Shown here: positions 52,259 to 61,270 of the stretch, in pieces | Position numbering within the stretch: position 1 is the first letter of the stretch | Layout of the letters: the number at the start of each line of letters is the position of its first letter | From: Marisediminicola sp040546025 | GTDB taxonomy: Bacteria; Actinomycetota; Actinomycetes; Actinomycetales; Microbacteriaceae | Assembly (NCBI RefSeq): GCF_040546025.1 | Contig: NZ_JBEPNA010000001.1 | Location: 1-64,000 of the forward strand | DNA: 64,000 bases | Reading direction: 5' to 3' | Translations under genes and position numbers: made by a program | Notes under the pieces: model-generated | Databases searched by the model: none | Told to the model about the DNA's origin: nothing | The model's input: only the letters and a program-made list of their open reading frames with translations

Positions 52259-54256
52259 ATGGATTTCAAGAAGTTCCTGCGCGGACCGCTCGTCTACATC
52301 CTGCTGGCGGTCGTCGTCGTGTCGATCGGGTTCAGCCTGCTCACCGGGTCCGGTTTCAAGGAGATCACGACCCAGGAGGGCCTCGAGCTCCTCAAGGACA
52401 ACAAGGTCGCGACCGCGACCGTGATCGACGGTGAGCAGCGGGTCGACCTCGTTCTCAAGAGCGCCGGCGACGACGGCGAGAACGTGCAGTTCAAGTACGC
52501 GACTCCCCGCGGCGAAGAGGTCATCACCGCCATCAACGGGTCGAATGTGACGACGTTCGACGATGAGGTCGCCACCACCAACTTCTTCACCTCGCTGCTC
52601 GGGCTGATCATCCCGTTCATCATCATCGGGCTCATCTTCTGGTTCCTGCTCAGCCGCATGCAGGGCGGCGGAAACCGGGTAATGCAGTTCGGCAAGTCGA
52701 AGGCCAAGCTCGTCTCGAAGGAGACCCCGCAGGTCACCTTCGACGACGTCGCCGGGGCCGACGAGGCCATCGAGGAGCTCCGCGAGATCAAGGACTTCCT
52801 CAAGGAGCCGGCGAAGTTCCAGGCCGTCGGCGCCCGCATCCCCAAGGGGGTGCTGCTCTACGGCCCTCCTGGAACCGGCAAGACCCTGCTCGCCCGCGCC
52901 GTCGCGGGCGAGGCGAACGTGCCGTTCTATTCGATCTCCGGTTCGGACTTCGTCGAGATGTTCGTCGGCGTCGGAGCCAGCCGCGTGCGCGACCTGTTCA
53001 CCCAGGCCAAGGAGAACTCGCCCGCGATCATCTTCGTCGACGAGATCGATGCCGTCGGTCGGCACCGCGGCTCAGGTATGGGTGGCGGCCACGACGAGCG
53101 CGAACAGACCCTCAACCAGCTGCTCGTCGAGATGGACGGATTCGACGTCAAGACCAATGTCATCCTCATCGCCGCGACCAACCGTCCCGACATCCTCGAC
53201 CCCGCCCTGCTGCGCCCCGGACGCTTCGACCGCCAGATCGGCGTCGACGCCCCCGACATGATCGGTCGCAAGAAGATCCTTGAGGTGCACGCCGCTGGCA
53301 AGCCGATGGCCGCCGGCGTCGACCTCGAGGTGCTCGCCAGGAAGACCCCCGGTTTCACCGGCGCCGACCTCGCCAGCGTGCTCAACGAGGCCGCGCTGCT
53401 GACGGCACGCTCGAACGCGCAGCTCATCGACAACCGTGCGCTGGATGAGGCCGTGGACCGCGTCATGGCCGGCCCGCAGCGCCGCACGCGTGTCATGCGC
53501 GACCAGGAGAAGCTCATCACCGCGTACCACGAGGGTGGGCACGCGCTCGTGGCGACCGCGATGAACAACACCGATCCGGTCACCAAGATCACGATCCTGC
53601 CCCGCGGCCGAGCCCTCGGCTACACGATGGTGATGCCCCTCGAGGACCGCTACTCGGTGAGCCGCAACGAGCTGCTCGACCAGCTCGCCTATGCAATGGG
53701 CGGCCGTGTTGCCGAGGAGATCGTCTTCCACGACCCGACCACCGGCGCGTCGAACGACATCGAGAAGGCCACCGCGACCGCGCGCAAGATGGTCACCGAG
53801 TTCGGCATGAGCGCGAGCATCGGCTCGGTCAAGCTCGGCTCGAACCACAACGAGATGTTCGGTCGCGAGATGAGCGGAACGCGTGACTACTCCGAGCGGC
53901 TCTCCGAGCAGGTGGATGCCGAGGTGCGCACCCTCATCGAGAACGCGCACGACGAGGCGTGGAGAGTGCTCAATGAGAACCGGGACATCCTCGACACCCT
54001 CGCCCAGGAGCTGCTCGAGCGGGAGACGCTCGACCAGACCCAGCTGAAGGAGATCTTCGCCGGAGTCAAGAAGCTCGCTCCGCGCCCGCAGTGGCTCTCG
54101 AGCACGAAGCGGCCCGTGTCTGATCGTCCGCCGATCCTGATGCCGGAGAAGGCACCGATCGACGCCGGCTCGACCGAGGGCGCCATCGACTCGACGCCCA
54201 AGCCGGCGGCGAAGCGTGCCCCGCGCCGCCCGTCGCCCGGCGTCGCCCCGGCCTAG
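52259..54256 (+). CDS. ftsH: ATP-dependent zinc metalloprotease FtsH
   Basis: 665 aa; membrane AAA+ protease that degrades misfolded membrane and regulatory proteins. Two N-terminal TMs (LVYILLAVVVVSIGFSLL and LLGLIIPFIIIGLIFWFLL) flank a small extracytoplasmic domain. Walker A GPPGTGKT (202-209), Walker B IIFVDEIDAVG, second region of homology RPGRFDRQ, zinc motif HEGGH (H424, H428), and D500 as the third ligand. The C-tail after about 615 is basic and Pro-rich. An AAGGAAGG at 52227-52234 sits 24 nt before the ATG with the small hairpin CCGGG/CCCGG between. Confidence 0.97.
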   Translation: MDFKKFLRGPLVYILLAVVVVSIGFSLLTGSGFKEITTQEGLELLKDNKVATATVIDGEQRVDLVLKSAGDDGENVQFKYATPRGEEVITAINGSNVTTFDDEVATTNFFTSLLGLIIPFIIIGLIFWFLLSRMQGGGNRVMQFGKSKAKLVSKETPQVTFDDVAGADEAIEELREIKDFLKEPAKFQAVGARIPKGVLLYGPPGTGKTLLARAVAGEANVPFYSISGSDFVEMFVGVGASRVRDLFTQAKENSPAIIFVDEIDAVGRHRGSGMGGGHDEREQTLNQLLVEMDGFDVKTNVILIAATNRPDILDPALLRPGRFDRQIGVDAPDMIGRKKILEVHAAGKPMAAGVDLEVLARKTPGFTGADLASVLNEAALLTARSNAQLIDNRALDEAVDRVMAGPQRRTRVMRDQEKLITAYHEGGHALVATAMNNTDPVTKITILPRGRALGYTMVMPLEDRYSVSRNELLDQLAYAMGGRVAEEIVFHDPTTGASNDIEKATATARKMVTEFGMSASIGSVKLGSNHNEMFGREMSGTRDYSERLSEQVDAEVRTLIENAHDEAWRVLNENRDILDTLAQELLERETLDQTQLKEIFAGVKKLAPRPQWLSSTKRPVSDRPPILMPEKAPIDAGSTEGAIDSTPKPAAKRAPRRPSPGVAPA

Positions 54257-54260
54257 CCCC

Positions 54261-54836
54261 GTGGCCGGCATCGATACCGATCGCATCGCCGCCGCGGTGG
54301 CAGAGATTCTCGCGGCGATCGGCGAGGATCCGACGCGGCCCGGGCTCGTCGACACCCCGCGCCGGGTCGCGCTGGCGCACGCCGAATACTTCTCCGGGCT
54401 CGGCCGCGATCCTCTCGAGCACCTCGCCGACACGCTTCCGGTGGATTCCGCGACGGGCGATCTGGTGCTGCTGCGCGACATCGAGGTGCGCTCGATGTGC
54501 GAGCACCACCTCCTCCCGTTCACGGGAGTGGCCCACATCGCCTACGTTCCGCGAGAGAAGATCATCGGACTTGGCCGTCTACCCCTCGTGGTCGATACGC
54601 TTGCCTCGCGCCCGCAGCTCCAGGAACGATTGACCGAGGAGATTGCGGATGCTGTTCAAGCAGGTCTTGATCCCCGTGGGGTGCTCGTCGTCATCGACGC
54701 GGCCCATCAGTGTGTTTCGGCGCGCGGTGTGCGCCAAACGCGGAGTTCGACGGTGACGATGGCAGCGCGCGGCACGCTCGCGGACCCCGTCGGGCGAGCC
54801 GAAATCATCATGATGATCGGAGCGCCCCGTGACTAA
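54261..54836 (+). CDS. folE: GTP cyclohydrolase I
   Basis: 191 aa; first step of folate (and pterin) synthesis. Zinc ligands C80, H83 and C151 are present (MCEHHLLPF, HQCVSARG). GTG 54261 lies 4 bp after the ftsH stop. It overlaps folP by 8 nt. Confidence 0.96.
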   Translation: MAGIDTDRIAAAVAEILAAIGEDPTRPGLVDTPRRVALAHAEYFSGLGRDPLEHLADTLPVDSATGDLVLLRDIEVRSMCEHHLLPFTGVAHIAYVPREKIIGLGRLPLVVDTLASRPQLQERLTEEIADAVQAGLDPRGVLVVIDAAHQCVSARGVRQTRSSTVTMAARGTLADPVGRAEIIMMIGAPRD

Positions 54837-55710
54837 CCAGTCCGACACCCACGTTGCTGCGGCACCCAAGCGGTCCCGGCGCGCGAAGCCGGCCGGATCC
54901 CGTCCGACCGGCCCGGTCAGGCCGCTCATCCTCGGCATCCTCAACGTCACCCCCGACTCGTTCAGCGACGGCGGAGCTCACGGCTCCGTCGGCGCGGCCG
55001 TGGAGTATGCGGTCCACATGCGCGAGTGCGGCGCCGATCTCATCGACGTCGGCGGCGAGTCGACGAGGCCCGGAGCCGAGCGCCTCCCGATCGACGAGGA
55101 GCAGCGCCGAGTGCTGCCCGTGCTCGACGAGCTGGCCAAGCGGCGCATCCCGGTCAGCATCGACACGATGAACGCGAGCACCGCGGCGGCGGCCGCCGAG
55201 CGCGGGGCCGCGATCATCAACGACGTGTCCGGCGGCACCGCCGACGCCGACATGGGCAGGGTCGCCGCCGAGACCGGTCTCATGTTCATCGCGATGCACT
55301 CGCGCGGGCCGAGCGACGCGCGCACCACCTACCGCGACGTCGTCGGCGAGGTGCGCCTCGAGCTCGAGTACCGCGTCGCCGCGCTGATCATGCAGGGGGT
55401 TCACCCGCGGCAGATCATCGTCGACCCCGGCATCGGCTTCGCCAAGGACTCCGCGCAGAGCTGGGAGCTGCTCGGCGGCCTGCGCGAACTGCGCGCCCTC
55501 GGCCACCCCCTCCTCGTCGGCGCCTCCCGCAAGCGGTTCCTCGGCGAGCTGCTTCCCGAGGGCGCCAAGCCGCGCAAACGGGACGCGGCAACCGCCGTGA
55601 TCAGCGCACTGTCGGCCCAGGCGGGCGCCTGGGGTGTTCGCGTGCACGACGTGCCCGCGACGAAGGCGGCCCTTGACGTGTGGAGCGCCATGAACGGAGC
55701 AACGCGGTGA
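54829..55710 (+). CDS. folP: dihydropteroate synthase
   Basis: 293 aa; condenses pterin pyrophosphate with p-aminobenzoate, and is the sulfonamide target. Signatures are LGILNVTPDSFSDGG and DVGGESTRPGAE, with SIDT and the late GASRKRFLGEL. A basic, Pro-rich N-terminal extension of about 30 residues precedes the barrel. GTG start overlaps folE; its own stop overlaps folB as GTGA. Confidence 0.96.
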   Translation: MTNQSDTHVAAAPKRSRRAKPAGSRPTGPVRPLILGILNVTPDSFSDGGAHGSVGAAVEYAVHMRECGADLIDVGGESTRPGAERLPIDEEQRRVLPVLDELAKRRIPVSIDTMNASTAAAAAERGAAIINDVSGGTADADMGRVAAETGLMFIAMHSRGPSDARTTYRDVVGEVRLELEYRVAALIMQGVHPRQIIVDPGIGFAKDSAQSWELLGGLRELRALGHPLLVGASRKRFLGELLPEGAKPRKRDAATAVISALSAQAGAWGVRVHDVPATKAALDVWSAMNGATR

Positions 55711-56153
55711 CCGCGAGCCAGGGAGAATCCCCGAAGCTCACCGGGCCCGAGCCCACCGGCGAGGGGCCCGAGCCCGAATCCGGACCGCTGCCGCTCGACT
55801 CCATCACCCTCACGGGGCTGCGCGCGGCAGGACACCACGGCGTCTTCGAGCACGAGCGGGCAGAGGGCCAGGAGTTCGTCATCGACGTCACCGTGTGGCT
55901 CGACTTTGCGGCGGCAGCGGCGAGCGACGCTCTCGAGCGCACGATCCATTACGGAGTGCTCGCCGAAGAGGTCGTCGCCGCGGTGGAACGAGACCCGGTC
56001 GACCTCATCGAAACCGTCGTCGAACGCATCGCCGCCGTCGTGCTCGAGCACCGGCAGGCCCGCCGCGTGCGCGTGACACTGCACAAGCCGTCGGCACCGA
56101 TCACGGTGCCGTTCGCTGACGTCGCCGTGACCATCACGCGGGCGCGCCCGTGA
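55707..56153 (+). CDS. folB: dihydroneopterin aldolase
   Basis: 148 aa; third pathway step. GLRAAGHHGVFEHER and HYGVLAEEVV are family motifs. A Pro/Glu-rich N-terminal tail of about 35 residues is not part of the fold. GTGA overlaps at both ends. Confidence 0.92.
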   Translation: MTASQGESPKLTGPEPTGEGPEPESGPLPLDSITLTGLRAAGHHGVFEHERAEGQEFVIDVTVWLDFAAAAASDALERTIHYGVLAEEVVAAVERDPVDLIETVVERIAAVVLEHRQARRVRVTLHKPSAPITVPFADVAVTITRARP

Positions 56154-56695
56154 TCCGCGAGGAGCGGATGCGGGTCGAGCTTCCGGCCGTGATCGCCCTC
56201 GGCAGCAACCTCGGCGACCGCGAGCAGGCTCTGCGGGATGCGGTGCACGCGATCGACGCGCTTCCCGGCGTTGTCGTCAGCGCGGCGTCAGAGATCGTGG
56301 AGTCGCCCGCGCTGAAGCCGGACGGCGTCGACGAGAGCGCCCCGAGCTACCTCAACGCGGTCATCGCCGTGCGCAGCGCGGTCAGCCCGGAGCAGCTCCT
56401 CGACGGCCTCAACGAGATCGAGCAGCGGCTCGGCCGGGTGCGCACCGAACGCTGGGGCGATCGCACGATCGACCTCGACATCATCACCGCGGCCGGGCCG
56501 CACGAGAACAGCGAACGGCTCACCCTGCCGCACCCGCGGGCGTGGCAGCGCGGATTCGTGCTCGTGCCGTGGGCGCAGATGAACCCCGGCGCGCAGCTGC
56601 CCGGCCACGGCCCGGTCGCCGAGCTCGCCGCCGCGACGAGCGACGTGGTCCTGCCCTATCCCGCTGCACCCCTCATGGCGGCGGTCCGCACGTGA
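56150..56695 (+). CDS. folK: 2-amino-4-hydroxy-6-hydroxymethyldihydropteridine pyrophosphokinase
   Basis: 181 aa; makes the pterin pyrophosphate used by FolP. IALGSNLGDRE, then RWGDRTIDLDII (the catalytic DxDI pair) and LTLPHPRAWQRGFVLVPWAQ are diagnostic. GTGA overlaps folB and the next gene. Confidence 0.95.
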   Translation: MIREERMRVELPAVIALGSNLGDREQALRDAVHAIDALPGVVVSAASEIVESPALKPDGVDESAPSYLNAVIAVRSAVSPEQLLDGLNEIEQRLGRVRTERWGDRTIDLDIITAAGPHENSERLTLPHPRAWQRGFVLVPWAQMNPGAQLPGHGPVAELAAATSDVVLPYPAAPLMAAVRT

Positions 56696-57180
56696 AGCGC
56701 ACCACGGTATCGACGCTTCTGCTGCTCGTCGCGATCGGCGCGGCGGGTGCCGGACTGCTGCAAGCGGTGCTCGCCTCCGTGGGCCGGCCCATCATCATCC
56801 CGCCGTTCACGCTGCCCGTCGCGCTCGCCGCGATCGGCGTCATCGTGGTGCTGATGGCTGTACCGATCAGCCGCATGGTGCGGGGCACCTCGAGCCCACG
56901 CGGCCCGGTCGACCCGTTCTACGCGACCCGCGTCGCGATGCTCGCCAAGGCATCCGCTCTCGGCGGCGGGCTCCTCACCGGGGGCGGAATCGGGCTGCTT
57001 GTCTACCTGCTGAGTCGATCGGTCGCGCCGGGGGTAGGCTCGCTGGGATTGACGATCGCCGCGCTCGTCGGCGCTGGGGTGCTGCTAGCCGGCGGCCTCA
57101 TCGCCGAATTCATGTGCCGCATCCCGCCCGACGCCGACAACGATGATGACAAGCCCCTCCGCGCGAGCCCAGAGGCGTGA
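56692..57180 (+). CDS. DUF3180 membrane protein
   Basis: 162 aa with four hydrophobic segments (first STLLLLVAIGAAGAGLL, last SLGLTIAALVGAGVLLAGGL). This small family is typical of actinobacterial folate loci; its role is unknown. GTG start overlaps folK and its stop overlaps the PH-domain gene, so it is translated as part of the run. Confidence 0.88.
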   Translation: MKRTTVSTLLLLVAIGAAGAGLLQAVLASVGRPIIIPPFTLPVALAAIGVIVVLMAVPISRMVRGTSSPRGPVDPFYATRVAMLAKASALGGGLLTGGGIGLLVYLLSRSVAPGVGSLGLTIAALVGAGVLLAGGLIAEFMCRIPPDADNDDDKPLRASPEA

Positions 57181-57698
57181 CCGAGCAGAACCCCAGTGAG
57201 GACACCGTGAGCACCGTGACCAATCGAGTCGACCTGCCGGGGATCACCTGGCGGCGCGTGTCGGGCAAGTATGTCGTCGCCGAGCTGCTCGGACTCGTCG
57301 TCACCGCGGTCGTGCTCGCGGGCGCGACCGCCCCGCTCTACATCATCGGCTGGGACGCTGCCCCGTTGGCGACGCTCGCCGCGGTCGGGTTCGTGCTGCT
57401 GTTCGCGGCATTCACGCCTCGCCGTGTACGCGCCATCGGGTACCAGCTGCGCGACGACGACCTCGTGTTCCGCCGTGGGGTGCTGCAGCAGCGGTTCGTC
57501 GCCGTGCCGTACGGGCGCATGCAGCTCATCGACATCAACCGCGGACCCCTGTCGCGTGCGCTCGGCCTGAGTGAGCTGCGATTCGTCACCGCCGCCGCCT
57601 CGACCGGCGTGACCATTCCCGGGCTGCCCGCCGCCGAGGCGGAGGAACTGCGCGACGCCCTCGTCGAGCTCGCCGAGAGCAGGCGGGCGGGGCTGTGA
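57177..57698 (+). CDS. bacterial PH-domain (bPH2) membrane protein, short form
   Basis: 173 aa. Two hydrophobic helices near residues 30-75 (VAELLGLVVTAVVLAGA, LATLAAVGFVLLFAAF) precede a PH2 domain with the pattern RAIGYQLRDDDLVFRRGVLQQRFVAVPYGRMQLIDINRGPLSRALGLSEL. The family often occurs as a pair with a longer partner, as here. Function unknown. Confidence 0.88.
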   Translation: MTEQNPSEDTVSTVTNRVDLPGITWRRVSGKYVVAELLGLVVTAVVLAGATAPLYIIGWDAAPLATLAAVGFVLLFAAFTPRRVRAIGYQLRDDDLVFRRGVLQQRFVAVPYGRMQLIDINRGPLSRALGLSELRFVTAAASTGVTIPGLPAAEAEELRDALVELAESRRAGL

Positions 57699-59419
57699 CC
57701 GACGAAGGCGAGCGCCCGGCACACGGCCGGCGCGCGGCCGGTGTTCCCCTCGACCGCGGCAAGCCCGTCACGGCGCTCGCCGCCTCGCTGAGCGACGGTG
57801 AGTGGCGCCACCTGCATCCGGCCTCCCCGCTGCTCAAGGGCGGCATTGTGCTCATCGCGGTCATCGGCATCGTGATCTCGAACCTGCGCGAGCGCTTCTT
57901 CGAGAACTTCATGCCGGGCGCGAACTTCCGCGGCAACGACCCGATCGAGCTCCTCTTCCGCGAGGGCGTCTTCGGCTGGGCGCTCCTCGCCCTTCTCGGG
58001 GTGCTGTCAGTGCTCGTTCTCGGCTTCTACATCTCCTGGCGCATGCACACCTTCCGGATCACCGAGGAGGTCGTCGAGGTGCGCTCCGGCGTGCTGTTCC
58101 GTACCAACCGAAAGGCCCGACTCGACCGCATCCAGGGCATCAACATCGTGAGGCCGTTCTTCGCGCGGCTGTTCGGGGCTGCGCGGCTCGAGGTCAACCA
58201 GGCTGGACAGGACGCCAACGTGCGCCTGGACTACCTCGCCTCCACCGCGGCCGACGACCTGCGCCGCGAGATCCTGCGGCTCGCGTCGGGAACGCGTGCG
58301 GCATCCGTCTCCCGCGCGAACGGCGCCGGACCCGCTGTCGGGGCCGGCCCGTCCCTCGGCGGTGCCGCCTCGATCGTCGAGCAGCGGATGCACGAGTTCC
58401 TCGCGCCCGAGCTCGAGCCCGACGCCGCCGAGCCGGAGTCAGTCGTCAAGCTCGGCACCGGGCGGCTCATCGGGTCGATCCTGCTGAGCGGCGCGTCCAT
58501 CTTCCTTGCCGTCGCGGTCATCGTGGTCATCGTCGCCTCGGTCTTCGCCCCTAGGTCGCTTATCGCCTTCTTCGGCCTCGTTCCCGCGGTGCTGGGTGTT
58601 GCGGGGTTTTACGTGCAGCGGTTCCTGAAGTCGCTGCGCTATTCCATCGCGGGCACCCCCGACGGCGTGCGCGTCGGCTTCGGGCTGCTCACGACGAGCA
58701 ACGAGACGCTGCCGCCCGGCCGCATCCACTCGGTCAAGGTGAGCCAGCCGCTGCTCTGGCGCGGACCCGGGTGGTGGGAGATCAAGGTCAACCGTGCCAG
58801 CCAGTCCTCCACGGATGGGGCCGCCGGGCAGCAGAACACGACGATCCTGCCGGTGGGCAACCTCGCCGACGTCACCCGCGTGCTCACCCTCGTGCTGCCC
58901 GACCTGCTCGACGAGGGTCTCGCGGTCGTCGGGCTGACCGGACCGGGTGCGCCGGACGACGGCTTCACGAACTCCCCGCGTCGCGCAGGCGTGCTGCGCT
59001 GGTTCTCTTGGCGGCGCAACGGGTTCGCCGTCACGCCGACCGCGGTGTTGCTGCGCAAGGGGGCGATCTGGCGCGAGCTCGTGCTCGTGCCGCACCCGCG
59101 GCTGCAGAGCGTGTCGGTTCAGCAGGGACCGGTGCTGCGGATGCTGCGCCTCGCCGCGGTGCGCCTGCACACGGTCGCCGGCCCGATCAGCGCCGAGCTC
59201 GGTGCCATCGACGAGGACGCCGCCGTGAAGATGTTCATGCTGACGGCCGAGGCCGCTGTGCGCGCCTCCGGCAGCGACACCTCGCACCGGTGGCGTTCCG
59301 CGGAGGGGGTTGAGTACCGCGACGGGCTGGATGCGAGTCTGGTTGATCGGGCCCCCGGCGCGGATGCTGGCGGCTGGGTTGCCCCCTCTGCGCACTCACG
59401 CGACCGGCCACTCCCGTGA
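57695..59419 (+). CDS. bacterial PH-domain (bPH2) membrane protein, long form
   Basis: 574 aa. Two PH2-type units are separated by membrane helices: the first unit has TFRITEEVVEVRSGVLFRTNRKARLDRIQGINIV, and a later unit has GNLADVTRVLTLVLPDLLDEG and the pair ALLRKGAIWRELVLVPHPRLQSVSV. A long hydrophilic middle (about 200-260) separates them. It ends with a disordered C-tail. Paired with the short PH gene in the YdbS/YdbT style. Role unknown. Confidence 0.87.
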   Translation: MTDEGERPAHGRRAAGVPLDRGKPVTALAASLSDGEWRHLHPASPLLKGGIVLIAVIGIVISNLRERFFENFMPGANFRGNDPIELLFREGVFGWALLALLGVLSVLVLGFYISWRMHTFRITEEVVEVRSGVLFRTNRKARLDRIQGINIVRPFFARLFGAARLEVNQAGQDANVRLDYLASTAADDLRREILRLASGTRAASVSRANGAGPAVGAGPSLGGAASIVEQRMHEFLAPELEPDAAEPESVVKLGTGRLIGSILLSGASIFLAVAVIVVIVASVFAPRSLIAFFGLVPAVLGVAGFYVQRFLKSLRYSIAGTPDGVRVGFGLLTTSNETLPPGRIHSVKVSQPLLWRGPGWWEIKVNRASQSSTDGAAGQQNTTILPVGNLADVTRVLTLVLPDLLDEGLAVVGLTGPGAPDDGFTNSPRRAGVLRWFSWRRNGFAVTPTAVLLRKGAIWRELVLVPHPRLQSVSVQQGPVLRMLRLAAVRLHTVAGPISAELGAIDEDAAVKMFMLTAEAAVRASGSDTSHRWRSAEGVEYRDGLDASLVDRAPGADAGGWVAPSAHSRDRPLP

Positions 59420-60111
59420 CCCCCGCCCCGCACCAGCGGTCCGGACGCCTCGGCGTCGGCATTGTCGGCTCCGGACACGTCGGCCCGATTCTCGGCGCGG
59501 CCCTCGCGGGCGCCGGCCACGCGATCGTCGGCATCTCGGCGATTTCCGCTGCGAGCCTGGAACGCGCCGACGCCATCCTTCCCGGCGTGCCGATCCTGCC
59601 GGTGCCGGAGCTTGTCGAGCGCAGCGAACTCGTGATCCTCGCCGTGCCCGAGTCGGAGCTCGAGGCACTCGTCGCCGGCCTCGCCGCGACGAAGGCCTGG
59701 CAGCCCGGTCAGCTCGTGATGCACACCGTCGCCCGGTTCGGCGCCGGCGTGCTCGCTCCGGCGATGGCACTCGGCGCGATCCCGCTGGCGATCCACCCGG
59801 CGATGGCGTTCACGGGAACCTCGGTCGATCTGGCGCGGCTCGTCGAGAGCCACTTCGCGGTGACCGCGGCGGCCCCGGTGCAGCCGATCGGCCAGGCGCT
59901 CGTCGTCGAGATGGGCGGCGAGCCGGTCATCGTCGCCGAGGCGGACCGCCCCGCGTACGCCGAGGCGATTGCGACCGCGACGAGTTTCTCGGCGGCGATC
60001 GTTGAGCAGGCCACCGGCATCCTGTCCGAGATCGGCATCGAGGCGCCCGGACGCCTGCTCGCGCCGCTCGTGCGCACCTCCGTCGAGAACGCGCTGCGCA
60101 GGGCGCCGTAG
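59416..60111 (+). CDS. Rossmann-fold/DUF2520 oxidoreductase-like protein
   Basis: 231 aa. The N-terminus has the dinucleotide-binding GIVGSGHVGPILGAALAGAG, then SELVILAVPESELEALVAGLA; the C-terminal helices match DUF2520 (AIHPAMAFTGTSVDLARL, EIGIEAPGRLLAPLVRTSVENAL). It commonly lies next to panC and is likely a reductase-like enzyme; substrate unknown. GTGA overlap with the PH gene. Confidence 0.88.
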   Translation: MTPAPHQRSGRLGVGIVGSGHVGPILGAALAGAGHAIVGISAISAASLERADAILPGVPILPVPELVERSELVILAVPESELEALVAGLAATKAWQPGQLVMHTVARFGAGVLAPAMALGAIPLAIHPAMAFTGTSVDLARLVESHFAVTAAAPVQPIGQALVVEMGGEPVIVAEADRPAYAEAIATATSFSAAIVEQATGILSEIGIEAPGRLLAPLVRTSVENALRRAP

Positions 60112-60168
60112 CCGGTGCCGGCGTTGCCCCGGCTCGGTCGCCGTGCGCCGAGCGAGTAGCATTCAGTC

Positions 60169-61038
60169 GTGCCCGTCGTCGTCGAAACCATCGCGGGCCT
60201 GCGCTCGCAGCTCCGTCAGGCCAAGGCCCACGCCGCCTCGGAGGGCCCCGCCCGGCCACGGGTCGCCCTCGTTCCGACCATGGGCGCGTTGCACGAGGGG
60301 CACATGGCACTGGTCGAACGCGCCCAGGAGCGCGCCGAGATCGTGGTCGTGTCGATCTTCGTCAATCCGCTCCAGTTCGGTGCGAGCGAAGACCTCGACC
60401 GCTACCCGCGCACGGTCGAGTCCGACGTCGAGCGGCTGCGTGCCCACGGCGTGCAGCTCGTGTTCGCCCCGACCCTCAGTGAGGTGTACCCGGCCGGCGA
60501 CCTGCCGACCAAGGTCACGGCGGGCGACATCGGCGACCTCTACGAGGGACGCTCCCGCCGCGGACACTTCGACGGCGTGCTCACCGTCGTGGCCAAGCTG
60601 CTCCACATCGTGAACCCCGACACCGTCGTGTTCGGCAAGAAGGATGCCCAGCAGGTGTTCCTGGTCAAGCGCATGATCGCCGACCTCAACTTCGACGTGC
60701 AGGTGGCCACCGTGCCCACGGTGCGCGAGGACGACGGTCTCGCACTGTCGAGCCGCAACCGCTTCCTCGACGCTCGCGAGCGCATCGCTGCCCGAGCGCT
60801 GCCCCGCGCGCTGGAGGCCGCGGAGTCCTCGGCGGATCGGGGTCCGGATGCTGTGCTCGCGGCCGCCCAGTCCGTGCTCACCGGCGACACTGCCGTGCAG
60901 CTCGATTACCTGCAGGTCGTCAACCCGGCGACCTTCCTGCCCGTTGACGACAACCACCACGGCCCGGCGCTCGTCCTCGTCGCCGCGCGCGTCGGCGACA
61001 CCCGGCTCATCGACAACGCGACGATCCACCTCGGCTGA
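60169..61038 (+). CDS. panC: pantothenate synthetase
   Basis: 289 aa; joins pantoate and beta-alanine with ATP. MGALHEGHMALV (HIGH-type), VFGKKDAQQVF and LALSSRNRFLD are present. TAGCAT at 60157-60162 is 6 nt before GTG 60169, so it can start its own leaderless transcript. Confidence 0.96.
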   Translation: MPVVVETIAGLRSQLRQAKAHAASEGPARPRVALVPTMGALHEGHMALVERAQERAEIVVVSIFVNPLQFGASEDLDRYPRTVESDVERLRAHGVQLVFAPTLSEVYPAGDLPTKVTAGDIGDLYEGRSRRGHFDGVLTVVAKLLHIVNPDTVVFGKKDAQQVFLVKRMIADLNFDVQVATVPTVREDDGLALSSRNRFLDARERIAARALPRALEAAESSADRGPDAVLAAAQSVLTGDTAVQLDYLQVVNPATFLPVDDNHHGPALVLVAARVGDTRLIDNATIHLG

Positions 61039-61063
61039 GCCGCAGCATCCGCCGCTCCGCTCA

Positions 61064-61125
61064 CGCGGGTGCTGTTCACTCGAGCGCATGCGATAACACT
61101 CACGCGACTGAACAATGACAGCGCG
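61064..61125. repeat. degenerate copy of palindromic repeat family A
   Basis: Contains CGCGGGTGCTGTTCACTCGA and a degenerate right arm CACGCGACTGAACAATGACAGCGCG, close to family A. It follows panC. Beyond it, TACCAT at 61195-61200 may be the lysS -10. Confidence 0.6.
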
Positions 61126-61270
61126 AGGCGCGGCGCCACACCCGCAACCCGGCTGCCCACACACCCCGAATCGGCCGCGCCGCCGCCGCCCGACTACCAT
61201 GGGACGGTTGACACCGCGCCCCTCGCGCCACCGCGCCGCCGTGCCGACCCACAACCGTGCAGGAGCCCCC

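Noticed and set aside
53528..53542. FtsH zinc motif HEGGH instead of HEAGH, possible inactive enzyme
   Set aside because: The metal ligands and catalytic Glu are intact; position 3 of HExxH is variable.
54257..61038. Riboswitch or attenuator in the folate/pantothenate run
   Set aside because: Gaps are a few bases or overlaps, so there is no leader long enough to fold.
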